This document shows positions 11,399 through 21,926 of a stretch of 64,000 bases of DNA, piece by piece. The position numbers and the translations under genes are program-made. Source of the DNA: Ectobius pallidus (taxonomy: Eukaryota > Arthropoda > Insecta > Blattodea > Ectobiidae); contig CAXKWD010000007.1 in the NCBI GenBank assembly GCA_964059195.1, forward strand, positions 152,293,269 to 152,357,268, given 5' to 3'. The notes under the pieces are model-generated. The model was given only the letters and a program-made list of their open reading frames with translations, searched no databases and was not told the origin of the DNA. Each line of letters starts with the position of its first letter. Within the stretch, counting starts at the first letter, position 1.

Positions 11399-11993
11399 CC
11401 AGGGCCCTGTTTCATAGAACTTGCTAATAATAGTTAATAATATTAGAACTCATAATATTATTATAACAGAATTTTGTTTCATAGAGATATTAACACTACT
11501 CATAAAATCTCTTCACTAATATTATTAGTTCTTTAATCAGCTGATTTGATTTGGAGGTTATGCCTGGTTTGTTGTTTGTGTTTTATTCCCTTCTTAGTCT
11601 TTTTGTCAATACTATTTCAAAGCAGCATGGCCTACGTATATTTTCATAAATGTAACAAATAATAACTAGCTCTAAGAAGTAAATCTGCCAGACACTTATT
11701 CAAAATAGAAATAGTTTATGTACTTAAATCTAAAATCTACATGGGTTTGAGAATAAATTATTGGTTCAAAAACACTTATAGAAAACACCTAATATTATCA
11801 GTAAATTTTATTATTTCTGCAGTCTATGAAACAGTTTACTATTAATATTAGCAATATTTTCTAATAATTTAGCGCCATGAACTGATAACTAATATTATTA
11901 GAAAATATTCTTATGAAAGAGAAGACTAATAATAATAACAAATTTATTATGTATTTGCTAATAATATGAGTGTAAAAGTTCTAAGAAACAGGG
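11399..11993. mobile_element. MITE family H, copy 1
   Basis: Inverted ends GGCCCTGTTTCATAGAAC and GTTCTAAGAAACAGGGCC, with TAATATTA-rich subterminal repeats. It is inserted in repeat L (see 11224). The exact duplication is unclear (2-3 bp). It serves as the empty-site reference for the Helitron at 32944-33931. Confidence 0.72.
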
Positions 11994-12960
11994 CCAACAA
12001 CGAAACATCGTTTGAATTATATACCAGAATTTATTAAACAACTCACGAAGGAGTAGAAGCTGAAGTATTATTGAATGTTACAAACTCACTGGAGTAGTAG
12101 TGGAAGGAATGTTGATACTGGACTGAAGTGGCAGTAGTTGAGTGTCGTGAGCTCGTGGAATTGAACAAGTTCATTAGAACACATTCAGGCCTTAGTCAGA
12201 AGCCATCTACATTTGAAGTCCGTAGGCTACCTTTGCAACTTTGTCAACTTTCAGCTGTTAGCGATTGATTATACTTCACGTGTGTGTAATAATTTTATCA
12301 TTAACTATCCTTGAAAAAATAGTATGCAGTACACGGGCGTTGATTGCATAATGGAATATGCACAAGCGTCTCGTTTTTATTTTTCATATTTTCTTTCTCT
12401 TTTGGGACAGAGCATATTTTAACTTAATATAGCAATATTCTATTAATGCGATGTCCCAGGATAAATTTTTTGTTTGTTCAAAATGTGTATCAAATAGCAT
12501 TCCTATACAGTTATTTCTGAATGAGCATACGAAAGAGTGCGTTTTGGTCCAATATACTGTCAACTTTTCATCCGAAACGAAAATCGACAACTAGTACAAT
12601 CGACATGGCAGTCGACTTGCACACACTGGTAACATTTTCTGGCGAATACTTTTCATACTTTCTAGAGCACCTCGATGTTTATGCAGTTTTAACAATGGTT
12701 ATAGTTAGTACTGTTATACGTTCAAAATCTGCCTTAGCGCCTTTTTCCCCCCCTCTAATATTTCATTTTATCCTCTGGTTAATGTGCAGAGAATCACCTG
12801 TACGGAAGAAGCATCCATGTTTGTACGTCCTGCGGGCCATGAGGAAAGAGATTGATGCTCATTCTTTAATTTCATGTATTTGGGCAGATAAGTAGAAATT
12901 CTGTTCCGTTGCACGCGATACAATTGGCTGGAAAATATAAAATGAAATTTTGTGCCCATG
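11994..12960. other. Non-coding stretch, nothing recognised
   Basis: The longest open frame (12521-12895, +) gives a 124-residue product with no recognisable motif and no supporting context. Confidence 0.4.
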
Positions 12961-12963
12961 TTA

Positions 12964-13359
12964 AGGCTAGTTTACACGATGACACTAGGTTTCGTAACCA
13001 CTTTCATGAAAGTGATTTCGTGAAACTAATTACACACATTTTCTTTCCAAGGCAACCACACATTTCATGTTATTTCTGAAGTTCAATTCGTTAAAATGCC
13101 ATATAAACGTTTGAAACACGTATGAATACAGGCATTTCACAATTTCTTCACTTCCCCATTTCATTTTACGAAACGCGAACAAGCTAAATAAGCGTATAAT
13201 CTCAAAATTACCATTATAGTTTCGTGAAAAGTTGGAATCAGCCGAAACTGCGTAGTTTCGTAACTCATTGTCGTCAGTACACATTGCGCTTGTGCATTCA
13301 AGCAAAAAACAGTTGCGAAACTTACTTACGAAACCTAATTTCGTCGTGTAAACTAGCCT
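12964..13359. mobile_element. Harbinger-like MITE
   Basis: TIRs AGGCTAGTTTACACGA and inverse, followed by matching GGTTTCGTAA phrases. TTA flanks both ends (12961-12963 and 13360-13362), the target preferred by PIF/Harbinger-type elements. No coding capacity. Confidence 0.75.
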
Positions 13360-13535
13360 TTACACGATCCAATTTCATGGTTTGTACAAATTTCAACTTA
13401 AAATTGTATCGTGAGACGTCGACTTGCCCAGTTTTTCAGTCTTATAGCACACTCAATTATAGCTTACTTCCTCTGCCGGACATTAAAATGTTTGTACTGC
13501 AAAAACTTTAGTACAGTAAATGAATTTACATTTAG

Positions 13536-13645
13536 AGGAAGAGATAGAGAAAGAGAAACAGAAAGAGAGAGAGAGAGAGAGAGGGGGAGAGGGAGAGGGA
13601 GAGGGAGAGAGAGAGAGGGGGGGGAGAGGGAGAGAGAGAGGAATG
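13536..13645 (+). repeat. (GA)n microsatellite
   Basis: Purine run of GA and GGGAGA units of about 110 bp. It creates spurious Arg/Glu- and Ser/Leu-rich open frames on both strands. Confidence 0.95.
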
Positions 13646-13884
13646 ATTGGGGTGAAAAATAGCATTTCACCTGCCCAGCCCAGCGTGTTGATCCGGACCT
13701 GGCCGGGTACGCGTACTGCAGTTTGAGAAACACTGCTAAAAATAAATCTAATACAGTAACCTGTAATCGAAAAATTCTACATTGTGAAAACCCGATGTAT
13801 TGTATGTGGATACTTCTAGGACTGCATAAGGGATATTTTACTTAAGTATAACTGTTTAAAATACATGTTATTGAACTCGATCAG

Positions 13885-14150
13885 TAAAATAAAATAAAAT
13901 GGGTAATATTGACACCATCAATTCAACAACCTGTATTTTATACCTAGGGCTTTCGACACTCTTATATAATCTACGTCTCCATAACACGTGCCTTTCGATA
14001 TTCTTGTATCATCTTCAGAACATCTTGTATACATCTACGTCTTCTTAACATGAAAACCTGAAGAAGATGCAATAGTATAGAAAGGCCCAGGCATAAAAAT
14101 AATGGTTGTTGAACTGATGGTATCAATTATCCATTCTATTTTACTTTAAG
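13885..14150. mobile_element. Small fold-back MITE
   Basis: Arms of about 50 bp (13885-13935 and 14103-14150), with ATGGGTAATATTGACACC inverted as GGTATCAATTATCCAT. The middle holds related CATCTTC/GAAGATG phrases. Class unknown. Confidence 0.55.
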
Positions 14151-14547
14151 TATAGATATTTAACATACTTCATTCAAGTTATAGGTCTTTAATTTGACTT
14201 ATCCTTGAACAGGCAACAATTCAATCCCGTTCATTATAAGAAACAATAGAGTGCCTTACAGGCGGATCCTTTGTCAGCAGATAGGCTATATTAATGCAAA
14301 TTGGTTTTGGGATGTGCCAAGACAGATCACTGAACTACCATTCATCAACTTATTAATCTGAGAAACTATACAAAGAGAACTGAATTGCATCTATTGTTTG
14401 TTTTACAGAGTACCGACTTTAGTTTGGATTTCATTATTACACAGTGCATTAATTTGACGGATTACCTCTAATAACCTTCTTCTGGTAGAGTTGTTTAAAT
14501 GTTTAATATTCATGTCTGACGCTCAACATTATTCAAACATTTATCAG

Positions 14548-15215
14548 TAGGGTTCGGATGTTTATGACCTAAAAAAGTGGAAAATATGACTGCAAATATG
14601 CCCATAAAATGACTAAATATCACTCAAAAACCCTAAATATGGCTCAAAAACCCAAAATATGACCTAATAAAATAACTAAAAAAATAAAGGTTCATATTTA
14701 AAACGTTTAAGGACACTAAATTCTTACATCACATGAATTCAATTAGATATTAACTTTTTAAAACAATTTTGATGATTTACAGTTTTACTTGTAATTAACT
14801 TCTATTTTTAAAAGGTTTGCTCCTGTTTGCTCGTTTCATCAGCTCCAAATACTCGTAATATTTTGTAGATCTTACATGTCGCTATAAAATATGAACAATT
14901 GCATTAATTTTAAAATTTAAGTTACTATGATTTGGCATAAACATTAAGTTAATTAAATAAATTTCAAATATAACTCGAACATGTACTAGTATATACACTG
15001 TATAACTGTGCTCCTTTACCGACTTTATAACTGAAATATGACGTTAAATTACAAATATGGCATAAATATGACCAAGACAACAAAAATGAAAAAAAATATA
15101 ACTTTATATGCAAAATGAAAACGGTCCGATTAGGATAACAAGTGTACAATTCGTGTTTGCGGCGAGAACGGAGGTCAGGATAAAAACCTGATATGTCATA
15201 AACATCCGAACCCTA
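14548..15215. mobile_element. hAT-like MITE, family C
   Basis: Ends TAGGGTTCGGATGTTTATGA and inverse, with an 8-bp duplication TTTATCAG / TTTATAAG (one mismatch). The interior repeats AAATATGACC as family B does, although the termini differ. Confidence 0.82.
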
Positions 15216-15277
15216 TTTATAAGTATACTGTGTTGATATATTTCATGTTCCTTTTTTCCTACAAGGGATAAAATTAT

Positions 15278-16003
15278 GTTGTATGGTATTTTAAAACAAT
15301 TCTACCTTTTCCCTCGAATTTGGTTTTATAAAATCAGCTTAAAGCTTTATCATTACTAAAATTTATAGTTGTCAATATTGTAAGATATATATATTTTTTT
15401 ATTCGATGGGATAGACCAGCGGTTCCCAAACGGTGGGTCGCGGAAGGGTTACAGGTGGGTCGCGACTCGATCATGAAACTATCAGAAACCATCGAATAAA
15501 ATATCAGAAAAGATAAGAAAAATCAAAACAAATCAAATTGTGTTTTGACTGTTTTCTTGGTTCTTGATTTTTGGCATCTGGGGCCAACCATTTTCAATTC
15601 AGAACACAAATTGTTTATCAATAATCAATCTGTGTCTCCAAAAAAACATATAAATGCTTATATACATTTGCAATATTTGATGGTAAATTATATATACACA
15701 AGGAAGGGATATGATACAAATAAGGTTTTTTACTCCTTCATGGACCGTGGAGATATTCCGATAAGGAAAGGTGGGTCGCCAGCTGAAAAAGGTTGGGAAC
15801 CACTGGGACACACGATATAGCCTATCCATCCTAGTGAATAAATAAAAAAATAAGATCCTATAATATTGACAAGTAAAGATTTTAGTAATGTTTTATAATA
15901 TTGACAACTATAAATTTTAGTAATGACAAATCTTTAAGCCGATTTTATAAAACCAAATTCGAGGGAAAAGTTGGAATTGTTTTAAAACATTGTACAACAG
16001 ATT
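15278..16003. mobile_element. Fold-back element with a hAT-like MITE in its loop
   Basis: Arms 15278-15380 and 15886-16003 are near-identical inverted copies containing CCCTCGAATTTGGTTTTATA and TTACTAAAATTTATAGTTGT. The loop carries the hAT-like MITE 15417-15805. Confidence 0.7.
15417..15805. mobile_element. hAT-like MITE (CAGCGGTTCCCAAACG)
   Basis: Charlie-like hAT ends CAGCGGTTCCCAAACG and GGTTGGGAACCACTG, duplication GGATAGAC / GGACACAC (6 of 8). Same family as 27638-28155 in opposite orientation; both contain GGGTCGCGA and an ATACAAATAAGGTTTT block. Confidence 0.82.
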
Positions 16004-16519
16004 TATCAGAACATTGTGTGAATTGCATTGGCCCTGATTCGTTAGATGTAATCCGTAGATTGAGGTTATAAACGGTTAGGTATACACCAGATAAACACAA
16101 CTGACCGAAAATAATAGTTAAACTAGTAAGCTAGTTCAGGAAATAGTTTCATGAAATTCATGAACTTTAATAGTTGTAACTTATTATTATTAAGGGTAGT
16201 GAGCACAACATTTCGTGTTTCTAATTAAGGGGGGACATACAGCTTTCGGTGAAATTCGTAGGTGAGAAGTAGGTGAAATTCATTATTTTTTCTCAGAAGG
16301 GAGTTGTTCCCTAACCTTGTAATATGGCATGTTTTTTGTTTACCACTAATATAATTGCATACTAATTAATTTAACTGTTACAGTTATGGGTAATTATCGT
16401 TACAAAATGGCAGCCACGTTTCGTCCATTGAAATGCCGTTTCCGTGATAATTTTCACAAAGGGCAATATTTTTTAGTGATTATTTTTTCTACAAGTAAGA
16501 ATCAGCTTGAAAAATTTTA

Positions 16520-16590
16520 TGTCATAACCGGGATTAGAACACGGATCTTCGGCTTAACGCGCCGATGCTCTACCATTGAGCTACCATGAC
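16520..16590 (-). tRNA. tRNA-like sequence, left arm of palindrome
   Basis: Inverted copy of the unit at 16630-16700. It differs in the T-loop (TTCTAAT instead of TTCAAAT), which weakens box B. Probably a pseudogene. Confidence 0.45.
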
Positions 16591-16629
16591 AACATGCCAG
16601 TACGAAATTTGATGTCGTACTGGCATGTT

Positions 16630-16700
16630 GTCATGGTAGCTCAATGGTAGAGCATCGGCGCGTTAAGCCGAAGATCCGTGTTCAAATCCCGGTTATGACA
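16630..16700 (+). tRNA. tRNA-like sequence, GTT at the anticodon position
   Basis: It folds as a cloverleaf: acceptor GTCATGG with TTATGAC (two G-U pairs), D stem GCTC/GAGC, anticodon stem TCGGC/GCCGA with loop GCGTTAA, and a T arm CCGTG-TTCAAAT-CCCGG with one mismatch. GTT would read Asn, but position 33 is C rather than the near-universal T, and there is no intron. More likely a tRNA-derived pseudogene or pol III head than a working tRNA. Confidence 0.5.
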
Positions 16701-17212
16701 TAAAATTTTTCAAGCTGATTCTTACTTGTATTAATATCCCAGACATGGATTTAATGTCTATTTCCTTTCCCTCCAATTATTTTTTCTATCTATTTGTAAA
16801 CAACATATGAACAACATCATATACAATCTTTGGAATGTCTGCACTACAAGAAATTTTATTTTTCATAAAAATGTATACGTTTTTAAAAATGAACTATTAA
16901 TGTTAAATGAATGATTCTAGATAGTGATTCTCATATGATGTTAACAAATTCACAGAAAAATAATCACTCAGAAATACTGATATTTGGGAAAGTTATCAAA
17001 CAAATGGCATTTCAGTGCATGAAACGTGGCTGCCATTTTAAAACTATAATTACCCGTAACTGTAATAGTTTGATTAATTTTGAAAATAGTATGCAATTGT
17101 AAAAGTAGTCAATAAAGAATATGTCAGATTACCAGGTTGTAGAGCAGTTCATTGCTGAGGAAAAAAAAATGAATTTTACCTATTTCTCACCTATGGAATT
17201 TTACCTAAAGGG

Positions 17213-17476
17213 GTAGTTCTAAAACTAAGCAAAAGTATTCCTTAGGTTTTGTGGTTCAGAGCCATGGAAATTTAAGTGAAAAAATGAATTAACATATTTT
17301 TTCAATGTGTTTATTGTACTTACTAAAGTGAAACTTTAAAAAATCGTCTAAAAATGGTAAACTAGAATGAAGCTATTTTAATATGTTTAAAAAATTAAAC
17401 AGGGTTTATAAAAATCTAAAGATAAAACTAATACTCATTCTGGGAGAAATGGAATGAGGGTTATTGGCAGATCTCA
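17213..17476. other. Non-coding stretch, nothing recognised
   Basis: AT-rich. TTTTGTGGTTCAGAGCCATG at about 17248 recurs near 63290, hinting at an undefined dispersed repeat. Confidence 0.4.
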
Positions 17477-17484
17477 TTTATAAC

Positions 17485-18139
17485 TAGACCTGGGATTTTA
17501 GGCTCTAGAAATATTAGTTTTAGGCACCTAAAATAGGCTTTTAAAACAAACAAATAGGCTTATAAAAGAGAAACTAGGCACTTAAAATATGCTTTAAAAA
17601 TGTGTAAATGGACAAAAAATAGACTTTAAAATACTACAATATGCTCTTCAACTGTAACATGATCGTTTTACTGTAAGAAACGTGGTATACCTTTTCTCAA
17701 AAGAAATAATTGGAACATTGACAGAATTAAAAATACATTTATCAAAAACAGTTTTGGTTTATATGAAAAATTGACACAGTATCTCCCTTCTTACTATAGG
17801 CCTACTGCTACTTGTTTTGAGCATTCCTTTGGCAACAATTGTTTGGGAAAATCAAGTTTATGTGAAAAACCCACCCTCTGTTGTTCTGTTCTTCATTCAG
17901 GAATGTCCATTGAATTATTGTAAAAGTTACAAAAGTTGAATTTTATTTTAAATGTACAGAATAGGCATTGTAGGCATTAAACTAGTAAAAATAGGCTCCA
18001 AAGGTCCAAATAGGCATTTTAGGGCACTATAAAACTCTATACATATGAGTGATTTATCTTGAAATGTCAACATATTTAAAAATTGTCATGTTATTTCATA
18101 AGGAACAAAATAGGCATTTGTCTTAAAATCCCAGGTCTA
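17485..18139. mobile_element. hAT-like MITE, family A copy 2
   Basis: TAGACCTGGGATTTTAGG ends with an exact 8-bp duplication TTTATAAC (17477-17484 and 18140-18147). Same interior as 7884-8548, with AAAATAGGC motifs. It ends about 190 bp upstream of the His-rich exon. Confidence 0.9.
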
Positions 18140-18326
18140 TTTATAACCTGTCTACATGTCAGTTGTGTCTATGTGGTAAAATCCTTTGAATTTCAACTCG
18201 ATGCTATCTATCGTATTTTCTTTCCTTTACTAGGATTACTGTGCAGTTCCATAGATGGCGGATGACTTTTAACCAGGATTAGTGTTAATGTGAAGTGAGA
18301 TGTGTAAGTGTTAGTGTGTGAGCGCC

Positions 18327-18605
18327 ATGTTGGGTAGTGTATACAATAGACACCAGGTGTCGAGCAGTAGCGAAAGCAGTAGTTCTACCTCCGTACATGA
18401 ATCAGATGATTCAGGATTCACAGGATTCCTCAAGCGCCAACTCCACTCTGAAGACAAACATCACCATCATGAAGATAAACATCACCATCATGAGGATAAA
18501 CATCACCATCATGATGATAAACACCAACACCATGAGGATAAACACCACCACCATCCCCATAGCGGGCGCCACCTGCAAGACTTGCTCAGGAACTTGGGGC
18601 GAAAG
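18327..18605 (+). CDS. His-rich first coding exon, possible AMPK gamma isoform N-terminus
   Basis: ATG at 18327 has G at -3 and follows an in-frame TAG at 18312. The exon encodes about 93 residues: a Ser-rich start (SSSSESSSSTS), DSGFTGFLKRQLH, then five EDKHHHH-type repeats with small changes (DDKHQHH etc.), then HSGRHLQDLLRNLGRK. Read-through stops at 18609, just after AAG|GTATAG (18603-18608), a usable though non-consensus splice donor. Splicing there leaves phase 0, which fits the phase-0 start of the 24341 exon. Seen: open frame, repeats, phase. Inferred: same gene. The His clusters could bind metal; no homologue is recognised with confidence. Confidence 0.5.
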
Positions 18606-18835
18606 GTATAGAGTTAGGGATGTCATCCACTCATCGGAGGGGAGGGAAAGCCATGGGCTGAGGTAATGCTAATCAAATTCAAGAATACAGTATCAGGTTT
18701 GTGTTAAATTGGGGAAGGGAGGTCTTCTAATTGATAAAGACTCTGATATCGTACACTGACCGCAATAGCCCCTATTTTATCGTTCTCAGTAAATTGTTGT
18801 AATGAACGTAGTGAAAATGTGAATTTTTTAGATCG
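18606..18835 (+). other. Putative intron start
   Basis: Begins GTATAG; no feature until the hAT-like MITE. Confidence 0.35.
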
Positions 18836-18843
18836 GTCGAGAT

Positions 18844-19349
18844 CAGAGTTCCCCAACCTTTTGAAGTTCACGGCACCCTTGGGAATAACACTAGGGGCAC
18901 CCTTCCTTGAAATTAAAAAAAAAATCAGTTTAATATGAAAATTTATTGAAGTATTATATAATAAGTAACGTACACCATAACATAATACAGTAAACTTTAC
19001 TACAGTCACAGAGTAAAAATACATCAATAGTTTTGTTCGGTAAATGATTAATGTGAAACTTGTGATTGATGCCTAGAGCACAGATAGCCTACGTGATATT
19101 GGGCCTTACAGTTGACAATGAAACACGCAAATCATTCTATTTCTTGCTTTGGATTTTATTGTCACCATAGCAGAGAAGGCTTGCTCGCATACATAGGATG
19201 TTGAAAAGGGCTAAAGTGTGTTAATTGCTTTCTTCATTAGGTCAGCCTACTCCTCTCTTTAGGCTTCAGTATAGGGTAATTTTGTTTATCTCTATATCTC
19301 GCGGCACCCCTTAGCCAATCACGCGGGGCACACCGGTTGGGAACCACTG
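18844..19349. mobile_element. hAT-like MITE (CAGAGTTCCCCAACC)
   Basis: Ends CAGAGTTCCCCAACCTTTTG and CCGGTTGGGAACCACTG, duplication GTCGAGAT / GTCTAGAT (7 of 8). GGCACCC motifs lie inside both ends. Confidence 0.85.
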
Positions 19350-19426
19350 GTCTAGATATTAGAATAACAAGCAGTAAATTCGTAATTTTCCCGTTAAACA
19401 TTACGTTGTACGTTTTTTGCCGACTA

Positions 19427-19955
19427 CAGTAAAACCTCGGAAATTCGAGCCCCGGTATTTCGAGGTTCCGTGTAATTCGAGCTGGTCTTAAGAAAATTAA
19501 AATTTTCTATAAAACTAGAATAAAATCCCGTTTTTATACGGTATCCGTATGTAAGTTTTACGCACTTTCGAATGTGTTATATTTTGAGCTTTCTTTCAAT
19601 TTTTCCAGGTACAAAAATGCAGGTAAAACTGTCCCACTTTTCGTTCATAATACACAGAAATAGCCTTGGCTTCAGATTGCTAATGCATTTCTATTACAGA
19701 CTGAACAGGCTGATGGTGCCTGTACGTACAGTAGCCTACTGTAGTGTAGTGAGCCCACCTGTGTCACATTAATTTTAGAGTGGTATGTAAGCCTACTATA
19801 TTGTTTATTTATTTATCTTTTAAACCATTATTGTGCTCATTAAACATTTATTTATAATTTACCCATTGATTTAGTGATATTTCCCTGTAATCCGAGTTTT
19901 TTGTAATTCGAGGTAGCCTCAGCCCCAATTAGCTCGAATTATCGAGGTTCTACTG
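19427..19955. mobile_element. pogo/Tigger-like MITE
   Basis: CAGTAAAACCTCGGAAATTC and inverse (CGAATTATCGAGGTTCTACTG), flanked by TA at 19425-19426 and 19956-19957. A second subterminal AATTCGAG repeat lies inside each end. The CCTCG...AATTCGAG layout is typical of pogo-group elements. No transposase. Confidence 0.85.
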
Positions 19956-19969
19956 TATTCCACTCATTG

Positions 19970-20260
19970 TTCGATATTGACCAATAACGTTTTGCAATTC
20001 CTCGAATATAGACCAATCACGATCATTTATATTATAAAATGCTTGCTATTAATATGAGGATGCTATTTTATCTGATAAAATTGTCAGCTCGTTATTGGAC
20101 ACGTTAGGCATCAACGTGCCGTGATTAATACTGCCAGTCAACACAATAAAAACACATTATTCAAATAACGAACTTGTTTGGAATTAATATAAATGTACAT
20201 CGATTAAAAACACAATTTGAGTTCAGCGCAACCCAGATCGTGTGCTTTTATTTTGTTCTG
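19970..20260. repeat. Dispersed repeat family M, copy 1
   Basis: GATATTGACCAATAACGTTT ... TTATCTGATAAAA ... ATTAAAAACACAATTTGA matches 41676-41975 in the same orientation. Class unknown. Confidence 0.6.
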
Positions 20261-20705
20261 TAGTTAGCTTATCTTAACTGTCTTATATGCACAATTGGAG
20301 CACTGATCACAACATGGTAACTCGAATCGTAGTACTGGACACAACAAGCACATGGTAACCCGAATCGATTCATGGATGGTTGATTCATAGTAGCCTATGC
20401 CGTGATCTCGGAGCTGTTAGTTTTGTTTTTATACAACAAAGCTAGAAAGTAATTATTATTTGTATAATCCGAGACATTTTTATTCATGGAATAGTCTTAA
20501 TAAATCCAACTCTCGTGGGATTACCTATGATAAAATACGAGCACTGAAAATCTAATAGTGGCAACACTTCTATAAAATCACAGTGAATTAATGGAAGTTC
20601 AAATTTATTTTTATCAGTTGTTGGTTGGTTATCTTGGATATCCAGCATATTTCAGAGTAAATTAGAACCCTTCACAGGAAAAAAAAATACAAAAATAAAT
20701 TTAAA

Positions 20706-20706
20706 A

Positions 20707-20742
<36 letters not shown>

Positions 20743-20775
20743 GGTAATAATAATAATAATAATACGGTAATAATA
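20706..20775 (+). repeat. (AAT)n microsatellite
   Basis: Runs of AATAAT with two ACGGT interruptions. Confidence 0.95.
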
Positions 20776-20850
20776 AGTGGTTTGGCTCCATGTCTTCAAG
20801 GGAACCTTTTCCCATATCAACAACTGATAAAAATGAATTTTGAACTTCAG

Positions 20851-21418
20851 TTATACCCTTAGCAACCAGGGAAGGCGGTTGAGGCCAGGTAGGTTACTTC
20901 ATCCACATGGACCCTCACATTTACAAGGGCAGGAGATTTAGGACCAACCGTAATTTCCTCCCCATGAGTCAGATAGTCTACTTCAATAAATCAATCTTAG
21001 ATTTTTTAATATGTCATTTTATCTTAAAATGTTTGTTATATATCAATTCTACACATAATTACAAGAAAAATGACACCAAACAATGTATAATTTACTTTAA
21101 TAGGAACATAGGACTTGAAAGCAGTTTTCTCGTAACTTTTATTTATGTATTTGTTAGAAATGTCCCTATTAAAGTAAATTATACATTGTTTGGTGTCATT
21201 TTTCTTGTAATTATGTGTAGAATTTATATATAACACACATTTTAAGATAAAATGACATATTAAAAAATCTAAAATTGATTGTTTGAAGTAGACTAGGTGA
21301 CTCATGGGGAGGAAATTACGGTTGGTCCTAAATCTCCTGCCCTTGTAAATGTGAGGGTCCATGCGGATGAAGGAACCTACCTGGCCTCAACCGCCTTCCC
21401 TGGTTGCTAAGGGTATAA
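20851..21418. mobile_element. Inner palindrome, arms of about 260 bp
   Basis: TTATACCCTTAGCAACCAGG and inverse; arms 20851-21113 and 21160-21418, near identical. The two arms give matching 108-residue frames on opposite strands that are palindrome artefacts, not genes. Comparing with the other arm of the host element suggests insertion at a TA, with TACCC...GGGTA ends. Confidence 0.75.
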
Positions 21419-21450
21419 TTCACCGTGATTTTATAGAAGTGTTGCCATAG

Positions 21451-21924
21451 ATGTAAATGCCGATGTGTCTTGTAAGGAAACATTTAGTTTCGTTACAGCT
21501 TGAGGCCAAAACGTTTTAGAAGTTATATTTAGAAACACTTTCTCCGGCTAATCAGAGTCAGGTTGAACAATCTTACGTAAGGAGTGTTTCTTGTCTAGAT
21601 TACCGTGCCCCACGTAATTCTAAGCTAGCCTCGGTGCGAGGGAGTTTCTTTCCTCCTCGTGAGTAACTGTACTTTCCCGCATCCTGGATTTCACAAACAC
21701 ATTAGTGGACCGTGAGCTTCCAGTCAAGACACGTGGTCAGTGTACGACAGACTTGGTGAGTCTAATTCATTTCAGAGATATAGGAGACGGTTGGGTATAA
21801 TTGTGAGACCGAAAACATAATTGTGGGAATTTTCACTGGGTAGGTACAGTGGACTCAATAAGTGGCCTGTAAGTTTTAAATAAACGCAATGTTTAGTTGC
21901 CTGACATTAATTGTATTAGGAATA
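21451..21924 (+). other. GC-richer stretch with a strong splice-donor-like site
   Basis: This non-repeat segment is less AT-rich than its surroundings and ends in ACTTG|GTGAGTC at 21755/21756. It could be a non-coding first exon of the AMPK gamma gene, but no open frame or promoter element decides this. Confidence 0.25.
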
Positions 21925-21926
21925 TA

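Larger units (their letters stand above)
16250..17212. mobile_element. Large palindrome with paired tRNA-like genes at its centre
   Basis: Outer arms (from 16250 inward, to 17212) match inverted through GTGAGAAGTAGGTGAAATTC, TAATTGCATACTA and AAAATGGCAGCCACGTTTC. The central arms (16487-16607 and 16614-16732) are almost perfect inverted repeats and contain the tRNA-like units. Total about 960 bp. No target duplication identified. Confidence 0.7.
20559..21447. mobile_element. Fold-back element carrying a second fold-back element
   Basis: Outer ends TGGCAACACTTCTATAAAAT and inverse, flanked by TAG on both sides (20556-20558, 21448-21450). Further inward a second inverted pair (AGTTCAAATTTATTTTTATC and TCAACAACTGATAAAAATGA) is visible. 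The right arm is interrupted by the element 20851-21418. An AAT run lies at 20706-20775. Confidence 0.65.

Noticed and set aside
12521..12895. 124-residue plus-strand frame
   Set aside because: No recognisable motif and no splice or promoter context; composition matches its surroundings.
13411..13733. Arg/Glu-rich and Ser/Leu-rich frames
   Set aside because: Low-complexity translation of the (GA)n tract.
20907..21362. Two 108-residue frames on opposite strands with nearly the same product
   Set aside because: They are mirror translations of palindrome arms; no motif, no codon structure.
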